This document shows positions 34,430 through 43,266 of a stretch of 64,000 nucleotides of DNA, one piece after another (within the stretch, counting starts at the first letter, position 1; every line of letters starts with the position of its first letter). The notes beneath the pieces are model-generated. The model did not search any database. It was not told the DNA's origin and worked only from the letters and a program-made list of their open reading frames with translations. Origin of the DNA: Bradyrhizobium sp. 170 (GTDB lineage Bacteria; Pseudomonadota; Alphaproteobacteria; Rhizobiales; Xanthobacteraceae); NCBI RefSeq assembly GCF_023101085.1, contig NZ_CP064703.1, positions 3,286,001-3,350,000 of the forward strand, in the 5' to 3' direction. The translations under genes and the position numbers were made by a program.

Positions 34430-35281
34430 ATGACGACTCTGTTTTCTGAGCTGGACTGGCGCGCGATGAGCCAGGAGGCGCGGGACCTCGGCCTCAATAA
34501 CGGCGTCGCCGTGCCCGGCAGCGTCGAGATGGTTGCAGGCTGGGAGCAGCGCTCCGCCGAGATGCGCAAGCGTTTCCCCGGGCATCTCGACCTGCGATAT
34601 GGCCCGCGCGAGCGCAACCGGATCGATTTCCTGAAGGCCGCCGACAACGCGCCGACGCTGCTGTTTATTCACGGCGGCTACTGGCAGGCGCGGGCCAAGG
34701 AAGTCTTCACCGTCGTTGCCGAAGGTCCGATGGCGCATGGCATCAATGTGGCGCTGGTCGGCTACACGCTGGCGCCGGAGGCTGCGCTGGACGAAATCGT
34801 CGCCGAAATCCACGCCGGCATTGATTTCCTCACCGCGCAATTGCCTGCGCTTGGTGCTGCGGCCGGGGGCATCGTGGTTTCCGGCTGGTCCGCCGGCGGG
34901 CACCTGACCTCGATGGCGCTGTCGCATCCGAAGGTGAGGGCGGGTATGGCCATATCAGGCATCTACGATCTTGAACCTATCCGCCAGTCTTACCTGAACG
35001 AGAAGCTGAAGGCCGATGAAGCAACCTCTCGCCGCAACTCGCCGATGATGCAGGAAGGCGGTCCGCCAAAACCACTGTCGCTGGTGGTCGGCAGCGCCGA
35101 ACTGCCGCTATTGCGCAAGCAGACCGCGGACTTCGCTGGCCACCGCGCCAAGTACGGATTGCCGGTGACGTATGAGGAAATTCCCGATGCGAACCACTTC
35201 ACCATCATGTACGAGATGATGTCGCCGAAGGGGAGGATCACGACGCTGATCCGGCAGTTGTTCGAGCGGACGACAGGTTGA
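34430..35281 (+). CDS. Alpha/beta hydrolase, kynurenine formamidase-like
   Basis: 283-residue serine hydrolase with the HGGYWQ oxyanion motif (about 80-85) and nucleophile elbow GWSAGG (Ser near 149), then a late Asp/His in IPDANHFTI. The HGGYW signature is that of arylformamidase-like (AFMID-type) esterases, which cleave N-formylkynurenine, but many members act on other esters or amides. ATG 34430 follows CCGGAGATATTGC. It is divergent from the amidase gene with 105 bp between, so both may answer to the same amide-type inducer. Confidence 0.85.
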   Translation: MTTLFSELDWRAMSQEARDLGLNNGVAVPGSVEMVAGWEQRSAEMRKRFPGHLDLRYGPRERNRIDFLKAADNAPTLLFIHGGYWQARAKEVFTVVAEGPMAHGINVALVGYTLAPEAALDEIVAEIHAGIDFLTAQLPALGAAAGGIVVSGWSAGGHLTSMALSHPKVRAGMAISGIYDLEPIRQSYLNEKLKADEATSRRNSPMMQEGGPPKPLSLVVGSAELPLLRKQTADFAGHRAKYGLPVTYEEIPDANHFTIMYEMMSPKGRITTLIRQLFERTTG

Positions 35282-35426
35282 GCCGTCATTGCGAGCCAAC
35301 GGGTCGCGCGAATGCGCGCCCGATGACAGGCTCCGCGAAGCAATCGCGCCGCGGGGGAAGCGTGGATTGCTTCGTCGCTTCGCTCCCTTGCGCAAACGCT
35401 TCGCGTTTGTCGCCGGCAATGACGTC
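35282..35426. repeat. Dispersed palindromic repeat, family A copy 5
   Basis: Starts GCCGTCATTGCGAGCCAACG and ends GTTTGTCGCCGGCAATGACG; outer ends are complementary. The CTCCCTTGCGCAAACGCTTC core matches copy 4. An inner insert (GGTCGCGCGAATGCGCGCCC) is unique to this copy. It separates two convergent genes. Confidence 0.75.
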
Positions 35427-35438
35427 GAGGGCGTTTAC

Positions 35439-36215
35439 CTAACCCCAACCCGAAGTATGCCCGCCATCCACGGTAAAGATCACCCCCGACGTATACCCCG
35501 AGCGATCCGACGCCAGAAACGCCATGAGATCGCCGATCTCGCGCGCATGCGCGGGACGGCCGAGCGGCATGCCTTTCTGGAATTCCTTGTAGCGGTTCTC
35601 GTCGCCGAACTGGTTCTTGGCGCGGGTCTTCAGCAGCGTGACGTGGCGGTCGGTGCCGACCGGCCCGGGATTGATGCCGACCACGCGAATATTGTCGGCG
35701 AGGCTTTTGCCGCCGAGCGCGCGGGTAAAAGCCATCAGCGCAGCGTTGCCGGCGCTGCCGCAGATGTAGTTGGCGTCGAATTTTTCACCGGCAGCACCGA
35801 TGTCGTTGACGATGACGCCGCCGCCGCGCGCCTTCATCTGCGCATAGATCGCGCGGGTCAGGTTGATGTAGCCGAACACCTTCAGCTCCCAGGCGTGACG
35901 CCAGGCCGCCTCGTCGATCTTGTTGATCGAGCCGCCCGGGATATCGCCGGCATTGTTGACAAGGATGTCGATATCGGCGGCGTCCTTTGCGAGCCTGGCG
36001 ATGTCGTCCGGCTTGCGCAGGTCCACGACATGGGTCGTCGCGCCGATTTGGTGCGCCGAGCGCAGCCGCTCGGCAAGTGCTTTCAAGGCATCGCCGCTGC
36101 GGGCGGCCAGCATGACGTCGCAGCCTTCCTCGGCGAAGGCTTCGGCCGCGGCCGCGCCAATGCCCTTGGATGCGCCGGTGATCAGGACGCGTTTGCCGCG
36201 CAGATGCAGATCCAT
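35439..36215 (-). CDS. Short-chain dehydrogenase/reductase (SDR)
   Basis: 258-residue NAD(P)-dependent oxidoreductase. The cofactor motif is ITGASKGIGAAAAEAF (about 11-26, TGxxxGIG), NNAGD occurs near residue 84, and the catalytic region has NDIGAAGEKFDANYICGSAGN (about 134-154), where the YxxxK step reads YICGSAGN rather than a clear YxxxK, so the catalytic Lys is apparently absent or shifted. ATG 36215 begins MDLHLRGKRVLITG, the natural SDR start; the upstream extension is discarded. Next to the tartrate/malate dehydrogenase but divergent from it. Substrate unknown. Confidence 0.87.
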   Translation of the reverse strand: MDLHLRGKRVLITGASKGIGAAAAEAFAEEGCDVMLAARSGDALKALAERLRSAHQIGATTHVVDLRKPDDIARLAKDAADIDILVNNAGDIPGGSINKIDEAAWRHAWELKVFGYINLTRAIYAQMKARGGGVIVNDIGAAGEKFDANYICGSAGNAALMAFTRALGGKSLADNIRVVGINPGPVGTDRHVTLLKTRAKNQFGDENRYKEFQKGMPLGRPAHAREIGDLMAFLASDRSGYTSGVIFTVDGGHTSGWG

Positions 36216-36391
36216 GGAATTTCTCGCTTGGGTGAGGGAGGCAGGAAGAGGGGGCCACAAATTGTTAGGCTTGCGGCGCCATGGCGGTCAACATTGCAGT
36301 GCAGCGTTGCGCAGGCGGCAGGTTTGGTCCATTGCAAGGCAATCAAATAACCGGCATTAGCCGACTGACAAAACAGCTAGGGAAACTCTCG

Positions 36392-37471
36392 ATGAGCAGC
36401 GCCAAAAAGCAGTATCGGATCGCGGTCATTCCCGGGGACGGCATCGGCAAGGAAGTGGTCCCGGAGGGCCTGCGCGTGCTGGAGGCGGCGGCGAAAAAGC
36501 ACGGGGTATCAGTGCATTTCGATCACTTCGACTTCGCGTCCTGGGACTATTACGAAAAGCACGGCGAGATGATGCCGGAGGACTGGAAGGCGAAAATCGG
36601 CAAGCACGACGCGATCTATTTCGGCGCAGTCGGCTGGCCCGCCAAAATCCCCGATCACGTCTCCCTGTGGGGCTCGCTCATAAAATTTCGGCGCGAGTTC
36701 GATCAATACGTCAATCTGCGTCCGGTGCGGCTGATGCCCGGCGTGCCGTCGCCGCTCGCCAACCGCAAGCCCGGCGATATCGATTTCTGGGTGGTGCGCG
36801 AAAATACCGAGGGCGAATATTCCTCCGTCGGCGGGCGGATGTTCCCGGACACCGACCGCGAATTCGTGACGCAACAGACCGTGATGACGCGCGTTGGCGT
36901 CGACCGCATCCTGAAATTCGCGTTCGATCTCGCGCAGTCACGCCCGAAGAAGCACCTGACCTCGGCGACCAAGTCCAACGGCATCTCGATCACGATGCCC
37001 TATTGGGACGAGCGCGTGGAGGCGATGGCGAAGAACTATCCGGGTGTGAAGTGGGACAAGTACCACATCGACATCCTCACCGCGAACTTCGTGCTGCATC
37101 CGGACTGGTTCGACGTCGTGGTCGGTTCCAATCTGTTCGGCGACATCCTGTCGGATCTCGGCCCGGCCTGCACCGGCACCATCGGCATCGCGCCGTCGGG
37201 CAACATCAATCCGGAAGGCAATTTTCCGTCGGTGTTCGAGCCGGTGCACGGCTCCGCGCCTGATATCGCAGGGCAGGGCATCGCCAACCCGATCGGCATG
37301 ATCTGGTCCGGCGCGATGATGCTGGAGCATCTGGGTGAGAAGGCCGCGGCAGAGTCCATCGTCGGCGCCATCGAGCGCACGCTCGGCGAACGCACGCTGC
37401 GCACGCGGGACCTCGGCGGTAACGCCGATACTGTGGCGTGCGGCAAGGCAGTCGCGGAGATGGTGGATTAG
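36392..37471 (+). CDS. Tartrate dehydrogenase / D-malate dehydrogenase (decarboxylating)
   Basis: 359-residue NAD-dependent beta-decarboxylating dehydrogenase of the isopropylmalate dehydrogenase family, acting on tartrate or D-malate. Motifs: IAVIPGDGIGKEVVPEGLRV at the start, LRPVRLMPGVPSPLA and VRENTEGEYSSVGGRMF (the substrate-side loop with RENTEG), TKSNGISITMPYWDE, and the metal-binding Asp pair in GSNLFGDILSDLGPA. The length and the sequence REFDQYVNLRPVRL fit the TtuC/DmlA subgroup rather than LeuB. ATG 36392 begins MSSAKKQYRIAVIP. It is followed by two dispersed repeats. Confidence 0.9.
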   Translation: MSSAKKQYRIAVIPGDGIGKEVVPEGLRVLEAAAKKHGVSVHFDHFDFASWDYYEKHGEMMPEDWKAKIGKHDAIYFGAVGWPAKIPDHVSLWGSLIKFRREFDQYVNLRPVRLMPGVPSPLANRKPGDIDFWVVRENTEGEYSSVGGRMFPDTDREFVTQQTVMTRVGVDRILKFAFDLAQSRPKKHLTSATKSNGISITMPYWDERVEAMAKNYPGVKWDKYHIDILTANFVLHPDWFDVVVGSNLFGDILSDLGPACTGTIGIAPSGNINPEGNFPSVFEPVHGSAPDIAGQGIANPIGMIWSGAMMLEHLGEKAAAESIVGAIERTLGERTLRTRDLGGNADTVACGKAVAEMVD

Positions 37472-37477
37472 GCTTTC

Positions 37478-37565
37478 TCCGTCATTGCGAGGAGCGAAGC
37501 GACGAAGCAATCCATTCTTGCTTTGCGGCGCGCTGGATTGCTTCGCTTCGCTCGCAATGACGGAA
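37478..37565. repeat. Dispersed palindromic repeat, family A copy 6
   Basis: Starts CTCCGTCATTGCGAGGAGCG and ends CGCTCGCAATGACGGAAG; GAAGCAATCCA pairs with TGGATTGCTTC in the middle. It lies directly before repeat family C copy 2. Confidence 0.85.
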
Positions 37566-37570
37566 GGAAT

Positions 37571-37665
37571 CGTAGGGTGGGCAAAGCGAAGCGTGCCCAC
37601 CATCGAGCGCTGCGATCTCGGATAGACGGTGGGCACGGCGCTTGCGCTCCTTTGCCCACCCTACG
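37571..37665. repeat. Inverted repeat, family C copy 2
   Basis: The left arm starts CGTAGGGTGGGCAAAGCG and the right arm ends TTTGCCCACCCTACG, so the ends match the 12849-12936 element, but the interior arms have diverged (an extra CTTGCGCTCC block). The right end is only 3 bp from the stop of the hydroxyacid dehydrogenase gene. Confidence 0.85.
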
Positions 37666-37668
37666 ATT

Positions 37669-38583
37669 TCATTTCCCCTTCACGATCCGCCGGCAATGCT
37701 CCCACGCCGCCGCAAGCAAATTCTCGCTCGCTTCCGGCGTGCGGAAGGCGGAATGCGCCGACAGCGTGACGTTTTCCAGTTTCGTCAGGGGATGATCCGC
37801 CGGCAGCGGCTCGATGTTGAAGACGTCGAGGCCGGCATGGCGGATCTGGCCCGATTTCAACGCGTCGATCATGGCTTCCTCGTCGACGATCGCGCCGCGT
37901 GCGGTGTTGACGAGGATGACGCCGGGCTTCATTGCCTCGATGCAGGCGCGCGAGATCAGGCCGCGCGTCTCGTCGTTCAACAGCAGATGGATCGAAACGA
38001 CGTCGCTCTCGGTGAGCAATTCGTCGAGATCGACGAATTCGACCTTCGGATGTTTCTTCGGCGTCCGGTTCCAGGCAATGACGCGCATGCCTGAGCCGAT
38101 CGCAATCCGCGCGACCTCGGCGGCGATGCCACCGAAGCCGATCAGGCCCAGCGTCTTGCCCGTGAGCTGCATGCCATCGTCGCGCAGCCAGTTGCCGGCG
38201 CGGATCCCGCGATCCATCTTGGCCAAGCCGCGCGCGCCTTCCCACATCAGCGCGATAGCGCACTCTGCGACCGCCGTGTCGCCATAGCCCTTGATCAGGT
38301 GCACGTGGATGCCGGTTTCGGCGAGTTCGTCCGGGTTCATGTAGCTGCGCGCGCCGGTGCCGAGAAACACGACGTGCCTGAGCCCAGCGCACTTCTTCGC
38401 AATGTCGGTTGGCAGCGCAGTGTGATCGACAATGGCGATTTCGGCGCCGTCGAGGATTTCGGGATATTGCTCCGGGCTGATGTCCGGGTCCCGATTGATC
38501 CGTACCTCGGGATCGCCGGGCCTCTCCAGATGCTCGAAGATCACGGCCAGCGATTCATTGGCGTCGACGAAAACTCCACGCAT
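37669..38583 (-). CDS. D-2-hydroxyacid dehydrogenase (NAD-dependent)
   Basis: 304-residue D-isomer-specific 2-hydroxyacid dehydrogenase. The NAD-binding loop is GLIGFGGIAAEVARIA (about 137-152), and the catalytic Arg, Glu and His are in NTARGAIVDE (about 223-232), FNIEPLPADHP (about 254-264) and LSAHSAFRTPEA (about 274-285). ATG 38583 starts MRGVFVDANESLAVI; the upstream ATG at 38610 is rejected. It lies 37 bp after the M20 hydrolase gene on the same strand, so the two are probably one operon under the LysR gene. Substrate unknown. Confidence 0.88.
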   Translation of the reverse strand: MRGVFVDANESLAVIFEHLERPGDPEVRINRDPDISPEQYPEILDGAEIAIVDHTALPTDIAKKCAGLRHVVFLGTGARSYMNPDELAETGIHVHLIKGYGDTAVAECAIALMWEGARGLAKMDRGIRAGNWLRDDGMQLTGKTLGLIGFGGIAAEVARIAIGSGMRVIAWNRTPKKHPKVEFVDLDELLTESDVVSIHLLLNDETRGLISRACIEAMKPGVILVNTARGAIVDEEAMIDALKSGQIRHAGLDVFNIEPLPADHPLTKLENVTLSAHSAFRTPEASENLLAAAWEHCRRIVKGK

Positions 38584-38620
38584 GGCATTTCCCCAAGTTC
38601 TGTTTATCAAGTTCTATTTA

Positions 38621-39871
38621 TCAGGACGCGACGCCGGCCAGCGCCAGCGCGGTATGCATCAGCACATTGGCGCCCGCCGCGCAATCGGCCTGCGTGGCGT
38701 CTTCCAGTTCGTTGTGGCTGATGCCGTCCTTGCAGGGCACGAACACCATCGCCGCCGGCATCACGGTGTTGAGGTTGCAGGCATCGTGGCCGGCGCCGGA
38801 GGTGATGCGGCGATGGGAAAGCCCGAGCATCTTCGCGGCATTCTCGACAGCGTCCACGAGTTTGGGATCGAAATGCGTCGGCGGTTTCCGCCAGATCAGA
38901 TCGAACTGGACGTCGACCTTGCGCCGTGCCGCGATCTCGGCAATTGCGCTGCGCAAATCCTTGTCGAGCGCGTCCATGATGGCGGCATCCGCGCTGCGGC
39001 AGTCGACCGTGAAGGCGATCTCGCCGGGAATGACATTGCGCGAGGGTTTGGCGATGACAGCCTCGCCGACGGTACCGACGGCCTTCGGCCCGTGCTTGCT
39101 GGCAATTGCCTCCATCGCCAGCACGATTTCCGACAGCGTCGCCAGCGCGTCGCGCCGCAGCGGCATCGGCGTCGAGCCGGCATGGCTTTCGAAACCGGTG
39201 ATCTTGCCGTCATACCAGAGCACGCCCTGGCCGGAATCGACCACGCCGATGGTCTTGTTTTCGGCCTCGAGAATCGGCCCCTGTTCGATGTGCAGTTCGA
39301 CGAAGCCCGAGAACTTCTGCGTCCCCACCGGGGTCGCGCCGCGGTAACCGATGCTGTCGAGCGCCTGCGCCACGGTGACGCCCTCGGCATCCCGACGCGA
39401 CAAAATGTCGTCGGTGGTGAAATCGCCGACGTAAGCCGCGGACGCCATCATCGCCGGCGCAAACCGCGAGCCCTCCTCGTTGGTCCAGTTGCAGATGCAG
39501 ATCGGCGTCTCGGTTTCGATTCCGGCATCGTTGAGCGTGCGGACCACTTCGAGTGCCGCCAGCGTGCCGAGCACGCCATCATATTTGCCGCCGGTCGGTT
39601 GCGTGTCGAGGTGAGAGCCGAGGCCGATCGGAGCTTTCGACATGTCGCGGCCCCTGCGCAGGCCGAACATCGAGCCCAGCGCATCGACATGCACTTCCAG
39701 CCCTGCGGCCTCGCAGGCGTTCCGGAACCAGTCGCGCACCTGCTTGTCTTCAGGCCCGAGCGTCAGCCGCCGCACGCCGCCTTTGGGCGTGGCGCCGAAT
39801 TTGGCGGTTTCGTGAATGGTGTCCCACAGCCGGGCGGAGTCGATTTGCAGGTTGGAGGCGATTTTTGTCAT
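38621..39871 (-). CDS. M20-family hydantoinase/carbamoylase-type amidohydrolase
   Basis: 416-residue metal-dependent hydrolase of N-carbamoyl or related amide bonds (family of L-carbamoylase, beta-ureidopropionase and allantoate amidohydrolase). Metal ligands appear in GLGSHLDTQPTGGKYDGVLG (about 77-96, His and Asp), NWTNEEGSRFAP (about 123-134, Glu) and FVELHIEQGPILE (about 187-199, His), with SGAGHDACNL near residue 378. It has about 41 bp spacing to the LysR gene upstream and 37 bp to the hydroxyacid dehydrogenase downstream. The carbamoyl substrate is not identifiable. Confidence 0.9.
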   Translation of the reverse strand: MTKIASNLQIDSARLWDTIHETAKFGATPKGGVRRLTLGPEDKQVRDWFRNACEAAGLEVHVDALGSMFGLRRGRDMSKAPIGLGSHLDTQPTGGKYDGVLGTLAALEVVRTLNDAGIETETPICICNWTNEEGSRFAPAMMASAAYVGDFTTDDILSRRDAEGVTVAQALDSIGYRGATPVGTQKFSGFVELHIEQGPILEAENKTIGVVDSGQGVLWYDGKITGFESHAGSTPMPLRRDALATLSEIVLAMEAIASKHGPKAVGTVGEAVIAKPSRNVIPGEIAFTVDCRSADAAIMDALDKDLRSAIAEIAARRKVDVQFDLIWRKPPTHFDPKLVDAVENAAKMLGLSHRRITSGAGHDACNLNTVMPAAMVFVPCKDGISHNELEDATQADCAAGANVLMHTALALAGVAS

Positions 39872-39912
39872 TGGCCGTTCCGAAGTTCAGACGATACGCG
39901 AAGCGCGCTTTT

Positions 39913-40830
39913 TCAATGACGCGCCTCGCGCGGCGCGTCAACAATGACGCCGCCTCGCGCCAGGCTGGCGGCGAGTTCGACCACGCGCTCCACCGCGACC
40001 GTATCGGGGGAGGCGAGCCAGCTTGCCGAAAACGTCAGCGGCGCCAGCTGTAGATTGGTCGATAGCAATTGCAGCCGCCCGTTTGCCATGTCGTCCTCGA
40101 CGATTGCGGTCGGTATCAAGGCGATGCCGAGACCCTCGATCGCCATGTGGATGACGGTTGCGAGCGAAGCGCTGGCATGCAGCCGTATCGGCGGCAGGTC
40201 AGGGCGGTTGAACAGGGAACGCACAATTTCATAAGGCTGGGTCCGGCGCGAAAAGGTGATGATCGGGAATTTCGCCAGATCGTGCAGGGTCAGTTCCTGC
40301 TTGCCGAGCCCGAGCGAGGGACTGGCCGTAAAGCCTATGGGATAATCGCACAGCGTCCGGTTATTGACCATCGGCGCCGTCAGCGGCCCGAGCACGAAGG
40401 CGAGTTCGATTTCCTGTGCGAGCAGCCGGGTGCGCAAGTTCGAGGTGATGTCGACCTCGATTTCGAGCGACAGGTTCGGGTAGGCGTGGTTGACGCTCTT
40501 GATCAGTTGCGGCAGCCAGGTGTGGACGATGGTTTCGGCGACGCCGAGCCGCAGCACGCCGCGCATCGCCGAGCGGTCGCCGACAACCGCCAGCATTTCC
40601 GAGCGCAGCCCGATCAGCTTCTCGGCATAGACCATCAATTGGCGCCCGCTCGGCGTCGGCAGCACCATGCGGCGGTCGCGCTGCAGGAGTTTCACGCCCA
40701 CCTCGCGTTCGAGCTGGGCGATCCGTTGCGAGATCGCGGGCTGGGTGGTGTTGAGCTTCTGCGCCGCGCCGCGGAAGCTGCCCAGCGTCACCACCCACAT
40801 GAAGGTCTCAATTGCCTTGAAATCAGCCAT
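39913..40830 (-). CDS. LysR-family transcriptional regulator
   Basis: 305-residue LTTR. The N-terminal helix-turn-helix covers about residues 3-60 (FMWVVTLGSFRGAAQKLNTT, QPAISQRIAQLEREVGVKLL), and the rest is the periplasmic-binding-protein-like effector domain. It is the first gene of the minus-strand set LysR, M20 hydrolase, hydroxyacid dehydrogenase, and is divergent from the DUF1445 gene and the branched-chain-type ABC importer across about 90-120 bp. LysR proteins usually control the divergent gene, so it probably regulates uptake and use of one compound. The effector is unknown. Confidence 0.92.
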   Translation of the reverse strand: MADFKAIETFMWVVTLGSFRGAAQKLNTTQPAISQRIAQLEREVGVKLLQRDRRMVLPTPSGRQLMVYAEKLIGLRSEMLAVVGDRSAMRGVLRLGVAETIVHTWLPQLIKSVNHAYPNLSLEIEVDITSNLRTRLLAQEIELAFVLGPLTAPMVNNRTLCDYPIGFTASPSLGLGKQELTLHDLAKFPIITFSRRTQPYEIVRSLFNRPDLPPIRLHASASLATVIHMAIEGLGIALIPTAIVEDDMANGRLQLLSTNLQLAPLTFSASWLASPDTVAVERVVELAASLARGGVIVDAPREARH

Positions 40831-40950
40831 GCACCCTCTGCCCGCAGATTGATAATTCAGATTTATCGAACTTGATTAAAAAAGACGATTAGACATTATC
40901 ATAGTCCTATGCCGGAGTAGATGTCGACAAGAATGGAAGCGGGGACAACG

Positions 40951-41772
40951 ATGACCGGCTTGGCGAGGACGGAAACACGCGGTCACGATACGGCAGATTT
41001 ATCGCCGAGCGTGGCGGCCCGGCATGCCTGCCGGACCGGGATGGCCCATCACACGGCGGGCGTCGCCAACGGCTTCGTCCAGGGCAATCTCGCGATCCTG
41101 CCGGAAAAACTCGCGGGCGCTTTTCACCGCTTCTGCCAGCTCAATCCCAAACCGTGCCCGATCATCGGCATGTCCGATGTCGGCGATCCCCGCATTCCCG
41201 CCCTCGGCATCGACCTCGACATCCGCACCGATCTGCCGGGCTATCGCGTCTGGCGCGACGGCGAAATCGTGGAGGAGCCGACCGACATCATGGCGCACTG
41301 GCGCGACGATCTCGTCGCCTTCGTGCTCGGCTGCTCATTCTCCTTCGAGGAGGCGCTGCTGGAGGAGGGGCTGCCGATCCGTCATATCGAGCGCGATGTG
41401 CGCGTGCCGATGTTCCGCACCAGCATCGCCTGCAGCCCCGCGGGCCCGTTCGCCGGTCCGATGGTGGTGACGATGCGGCCGTTCAAGCCGGCGGACGCGA
41501 TCCGCGCGGTGCAGATCACTTCACGTTTCCCCTCCGTGCACGGTGCGCCGGTTCATATCGGTCTTCCCGAGTCGATCGGTATCGCTGACCTCGCCAAGCC
41601 GGACTATGGCGATCCGGTGCCGGTCGAGGCGGATGAAATTCCGGTGTTCTGGGCGTGCGGCGTGACCCCGCAATCGGTCATCCAGGCCGCGAAGGTGCCG
41701 TTTGCGATTACGCATGCGCCCGGATTGATGCTTGTGACCGATCTCAGGAACAAAGCGCTTGCCGTGCTTTGA
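40951..41772 (+). CDS. DUF1445 putative hydro-lyase (D-glutamate cyclase family)
   Basis: 273-residue protein of the DUF1445 family, whose eukaryotic relatives are D-glutamate cyclases; bacterial members are called putative hydro-lyases without proven substrate. Signature blocks: [20 protein letters not shown] (about 37-56), [20 protein letters not shown] (about 61-80), [20 protein letters not shown] (about 128-147) and [16 protein letters not shown] end reading [15 protein letters not shown] 40951 follows GCGGGGACAACG; ATGs at 40921 and 40933 are alternatives. It is divergent from LysR and followed 82 bp later by the importer genes, likely one operon. Confidence 0.85.
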   Translation: MTGLARTETRGHDTADLSPSVAARHACRTGMAHHTAGVANGFVQGNLAILPEKLAGAFHRFCQLNPKPCPIIGMSDVGDPRIPALGIDLDIRTDLPGYRVWRDGEIVEEPTDIMAHWRDDLVAFVLGCSFSFEEALLEEGLPIRHIERDVRVPMFRTSIACSPAGPFAGPMVVTMRPFKPADAIRAVQITSRFPSVHGAPVHIGLPESIGIADLAKPDYGDPVPVEADEIPVFWACGVTPQSVIQAAKVPFAITHAPGLMLVTDLRNKALAVL

Positions 41773-41854
41773 TGCAGTTCCTGCTGATCATTGAGGCTTT
41801 ACCGTAACCTTCGCCCGTTTCATCGATAGTCGCCATCCAACAAAGGATATCGCC

Positions 41855-43099
41855 ATGAACATCACGCGCCGAAACGTATTGCTTGGAGCCACTGCTGCCG
41901 CAGCGCTCGGCCCGATCGCCGCCCGCGCCCAAACTTCCGAAGTGGTGATCGGCGTGATCTATCCGTTCTCCGGCGCCAGCGCCCAGATGGGTGTCGATGC
42001 CCAGAAGTCGTACGAGACCGCGCTCGACATCATCAACAAGAATCACGATTTCGATCTGCCGCTGGCAAAGGGCGAAGGCTTGCCCGGCCTCGGCGGCGCC
42101 AGGATTCGTCTCGTGTTCGCCGACCACCAGGCCGATCCGCAGAAGGGCCGCGCCGAGACCGAACGCCTGATCACCCAGGAAAAGGTCTGCGCTGTCATCG
42201 GCACCTATCAGAGCTCGGTCGCGGTGACCGTCAGCCAGGTCTGCGAGCGCTACCAGATCCCGTTCATCTCGGCCGACAATTCCTCGCCGAGCCTGCACAA
42301 GCGCGGTCTCAAGTTCTATTTCCGCGCCGCGCCGCATGACGAAATGTTCTCGGCCGCGATGTTCAATTTCTTCGACGCCATGAAGAAGAAAGGCGCCAAG
42401 ATCGACACGCTGTCGCTGTTCCACGAGGACACCATCTTCGGCACCGATTCCGCCAACACCCAGCTCAAACTGGCTGCCGATCGCGGCTACAAGATCGCCA
42501 CGGACATCAAGTATCGCTCCAATTCGCCGTCACTGTCGGCGGAAGTGCAGCAGCTCAAGACGGCGAACGCCGACGTGCTGATGCCATCGAGCTACACCAC
42601 CGACGGCATCCTGCTGGTCAAGACCATGGCCGAGCTCGGCTACAAGCCGAATGCGATCGTCGCCCAGAACGCCGGCTTCTCCGAGAAGGCGCTGTATGAT
42701 GCGGTCGGAGACAAGCTCGAAGGCGTGATCTCGCGCGGCAGCTTCTCGCTCGATCTCGCCGCCAAGCGGCCGATGGTCGGCAAGATCAACGCCATGTTCA
42801 AGGAGAAGTCGGGCAAGGACTTCAACGACCTCACCTCGCGGCAGTTCATGGGCCTGCTGGTGATGGCGGACGCCATCAACCGCGCCAAATCCACCGACGG
42901 CGAAAAGATCCGCGAGGCGCTGGTGGCGACCGACATTCCGGGCGAGCAGACCATCATGCCGTGGAAGCGCGTCAAGTTCGACGAGCTGGGCCAGAACAAC
43001 GACGCCGATCCGGTGCTGCTGCAATATATCGGCGGCAAGTTCGTCACCATCTTCCCGCCGCAGGCCGCGATTGCCGAAGCCGTCTGGCCGATGAAATAA
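41855..43099 (+). CDS. Branched-chain amino acid-type ABC substrate-binding protein
   Basis: 414-residue periplasmic binding protein (type 1 fold, LivJ-like). The leader MNITRRNVLLGATAAAALGP with twin Arg followed by ARAQ suggests Tat export and cleavage near residue 27. The mature protein opens VVIGVIYPFSGASAQMGVDA, and IRLVFADHQADPQKGRAETE and SADNSSPSLHKRGLKFYFR are typical of the LivK/Peripla_BP_6 group used for amides, ureides and aromatic acids as well as amino acids. It is followed, after a 167 bp gap with a family B repeat, by livH, livM, livG and livF-like genes. Confidence 0.92.
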   Translation: MNITRRNVLLGATAAAALGPIAARAQTSEVVIGVIYPFSGASAQMGVDAQKSYETALDIINKNHDFDLPLAKGEGLPGLGGARIRLVFADHQADPQKGRAETERLITQEKVCAVIGTYQSSVAVTVSQVCERYQIPFISADNSSPSLHKRGLKFYFRAAPHDEMFSAAMFNFFDAMKKKGAKIDTLSLFHEDTIFGTDSANTQLKLAADRGYKIATDIKYRSNSPSLSAEVQQLKTANADVLMPSSYTTDGILLVKTMAELGYKPNAIVAQNAGFSEKALYDAVGDKLEGVISRGSFSLDLAAKRPMVGKINAMFKEKSGKDFNDLTSRQFMGLLVMADAINRAKSTDGEKIREALVATDIPGEQTIMPWKRVKFDELGQNNDADPVLLQYIGGKFVTIFPPQAAIAEAVWPMK

Positions 43100-43129
43100 G
43101 CCGTCGCTTTTTGGAGAGACTAACGCGGC

Positions 43130-43248
43130 GTCGTCCCTGCGAAAGCAGGGACCCATACGCCGAAGAGTATCGGTTTCATCGTGGCCTCACGTCCTTTGTT
43201 CAAATGCGGCTCCGGTGGTTATGGGTCCCTGCGTTCGCAGGGACGACG
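43130..43248. repeat. Dispersed palindromic repeat, family B copy 2, inside the ABC operon
   Basis: Has GTCCCTGCGAAAGCAGGGAC at the left end and GTCCCTGCGTTCGCAGGGAC at the right, matching the 13678 copy. It lies between the binding-protein gene and livH, so it would form a large hairpin in the polycistronic mRNA and could separate the abundance of binding protein from membrane parts. Confidence 0.85.
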
Positions 43249-43266
43249 TGCGATGGGGGTATCCCG

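Noticed and set aside
34325..34927. Upstream extension of the amidase frame.
   Set aside because: It is antisense to the formamidase-like gene; the GTG at 34324 with a strong ribosome site gives normal amidase length.
42961..43266. Upstream extension of the livH frame through repeat family B.
   Set aside because: It overlaps the end of the binding-protein gene and a palindromic repeat; GTG 43267 gives the expected LivH N-terminus.
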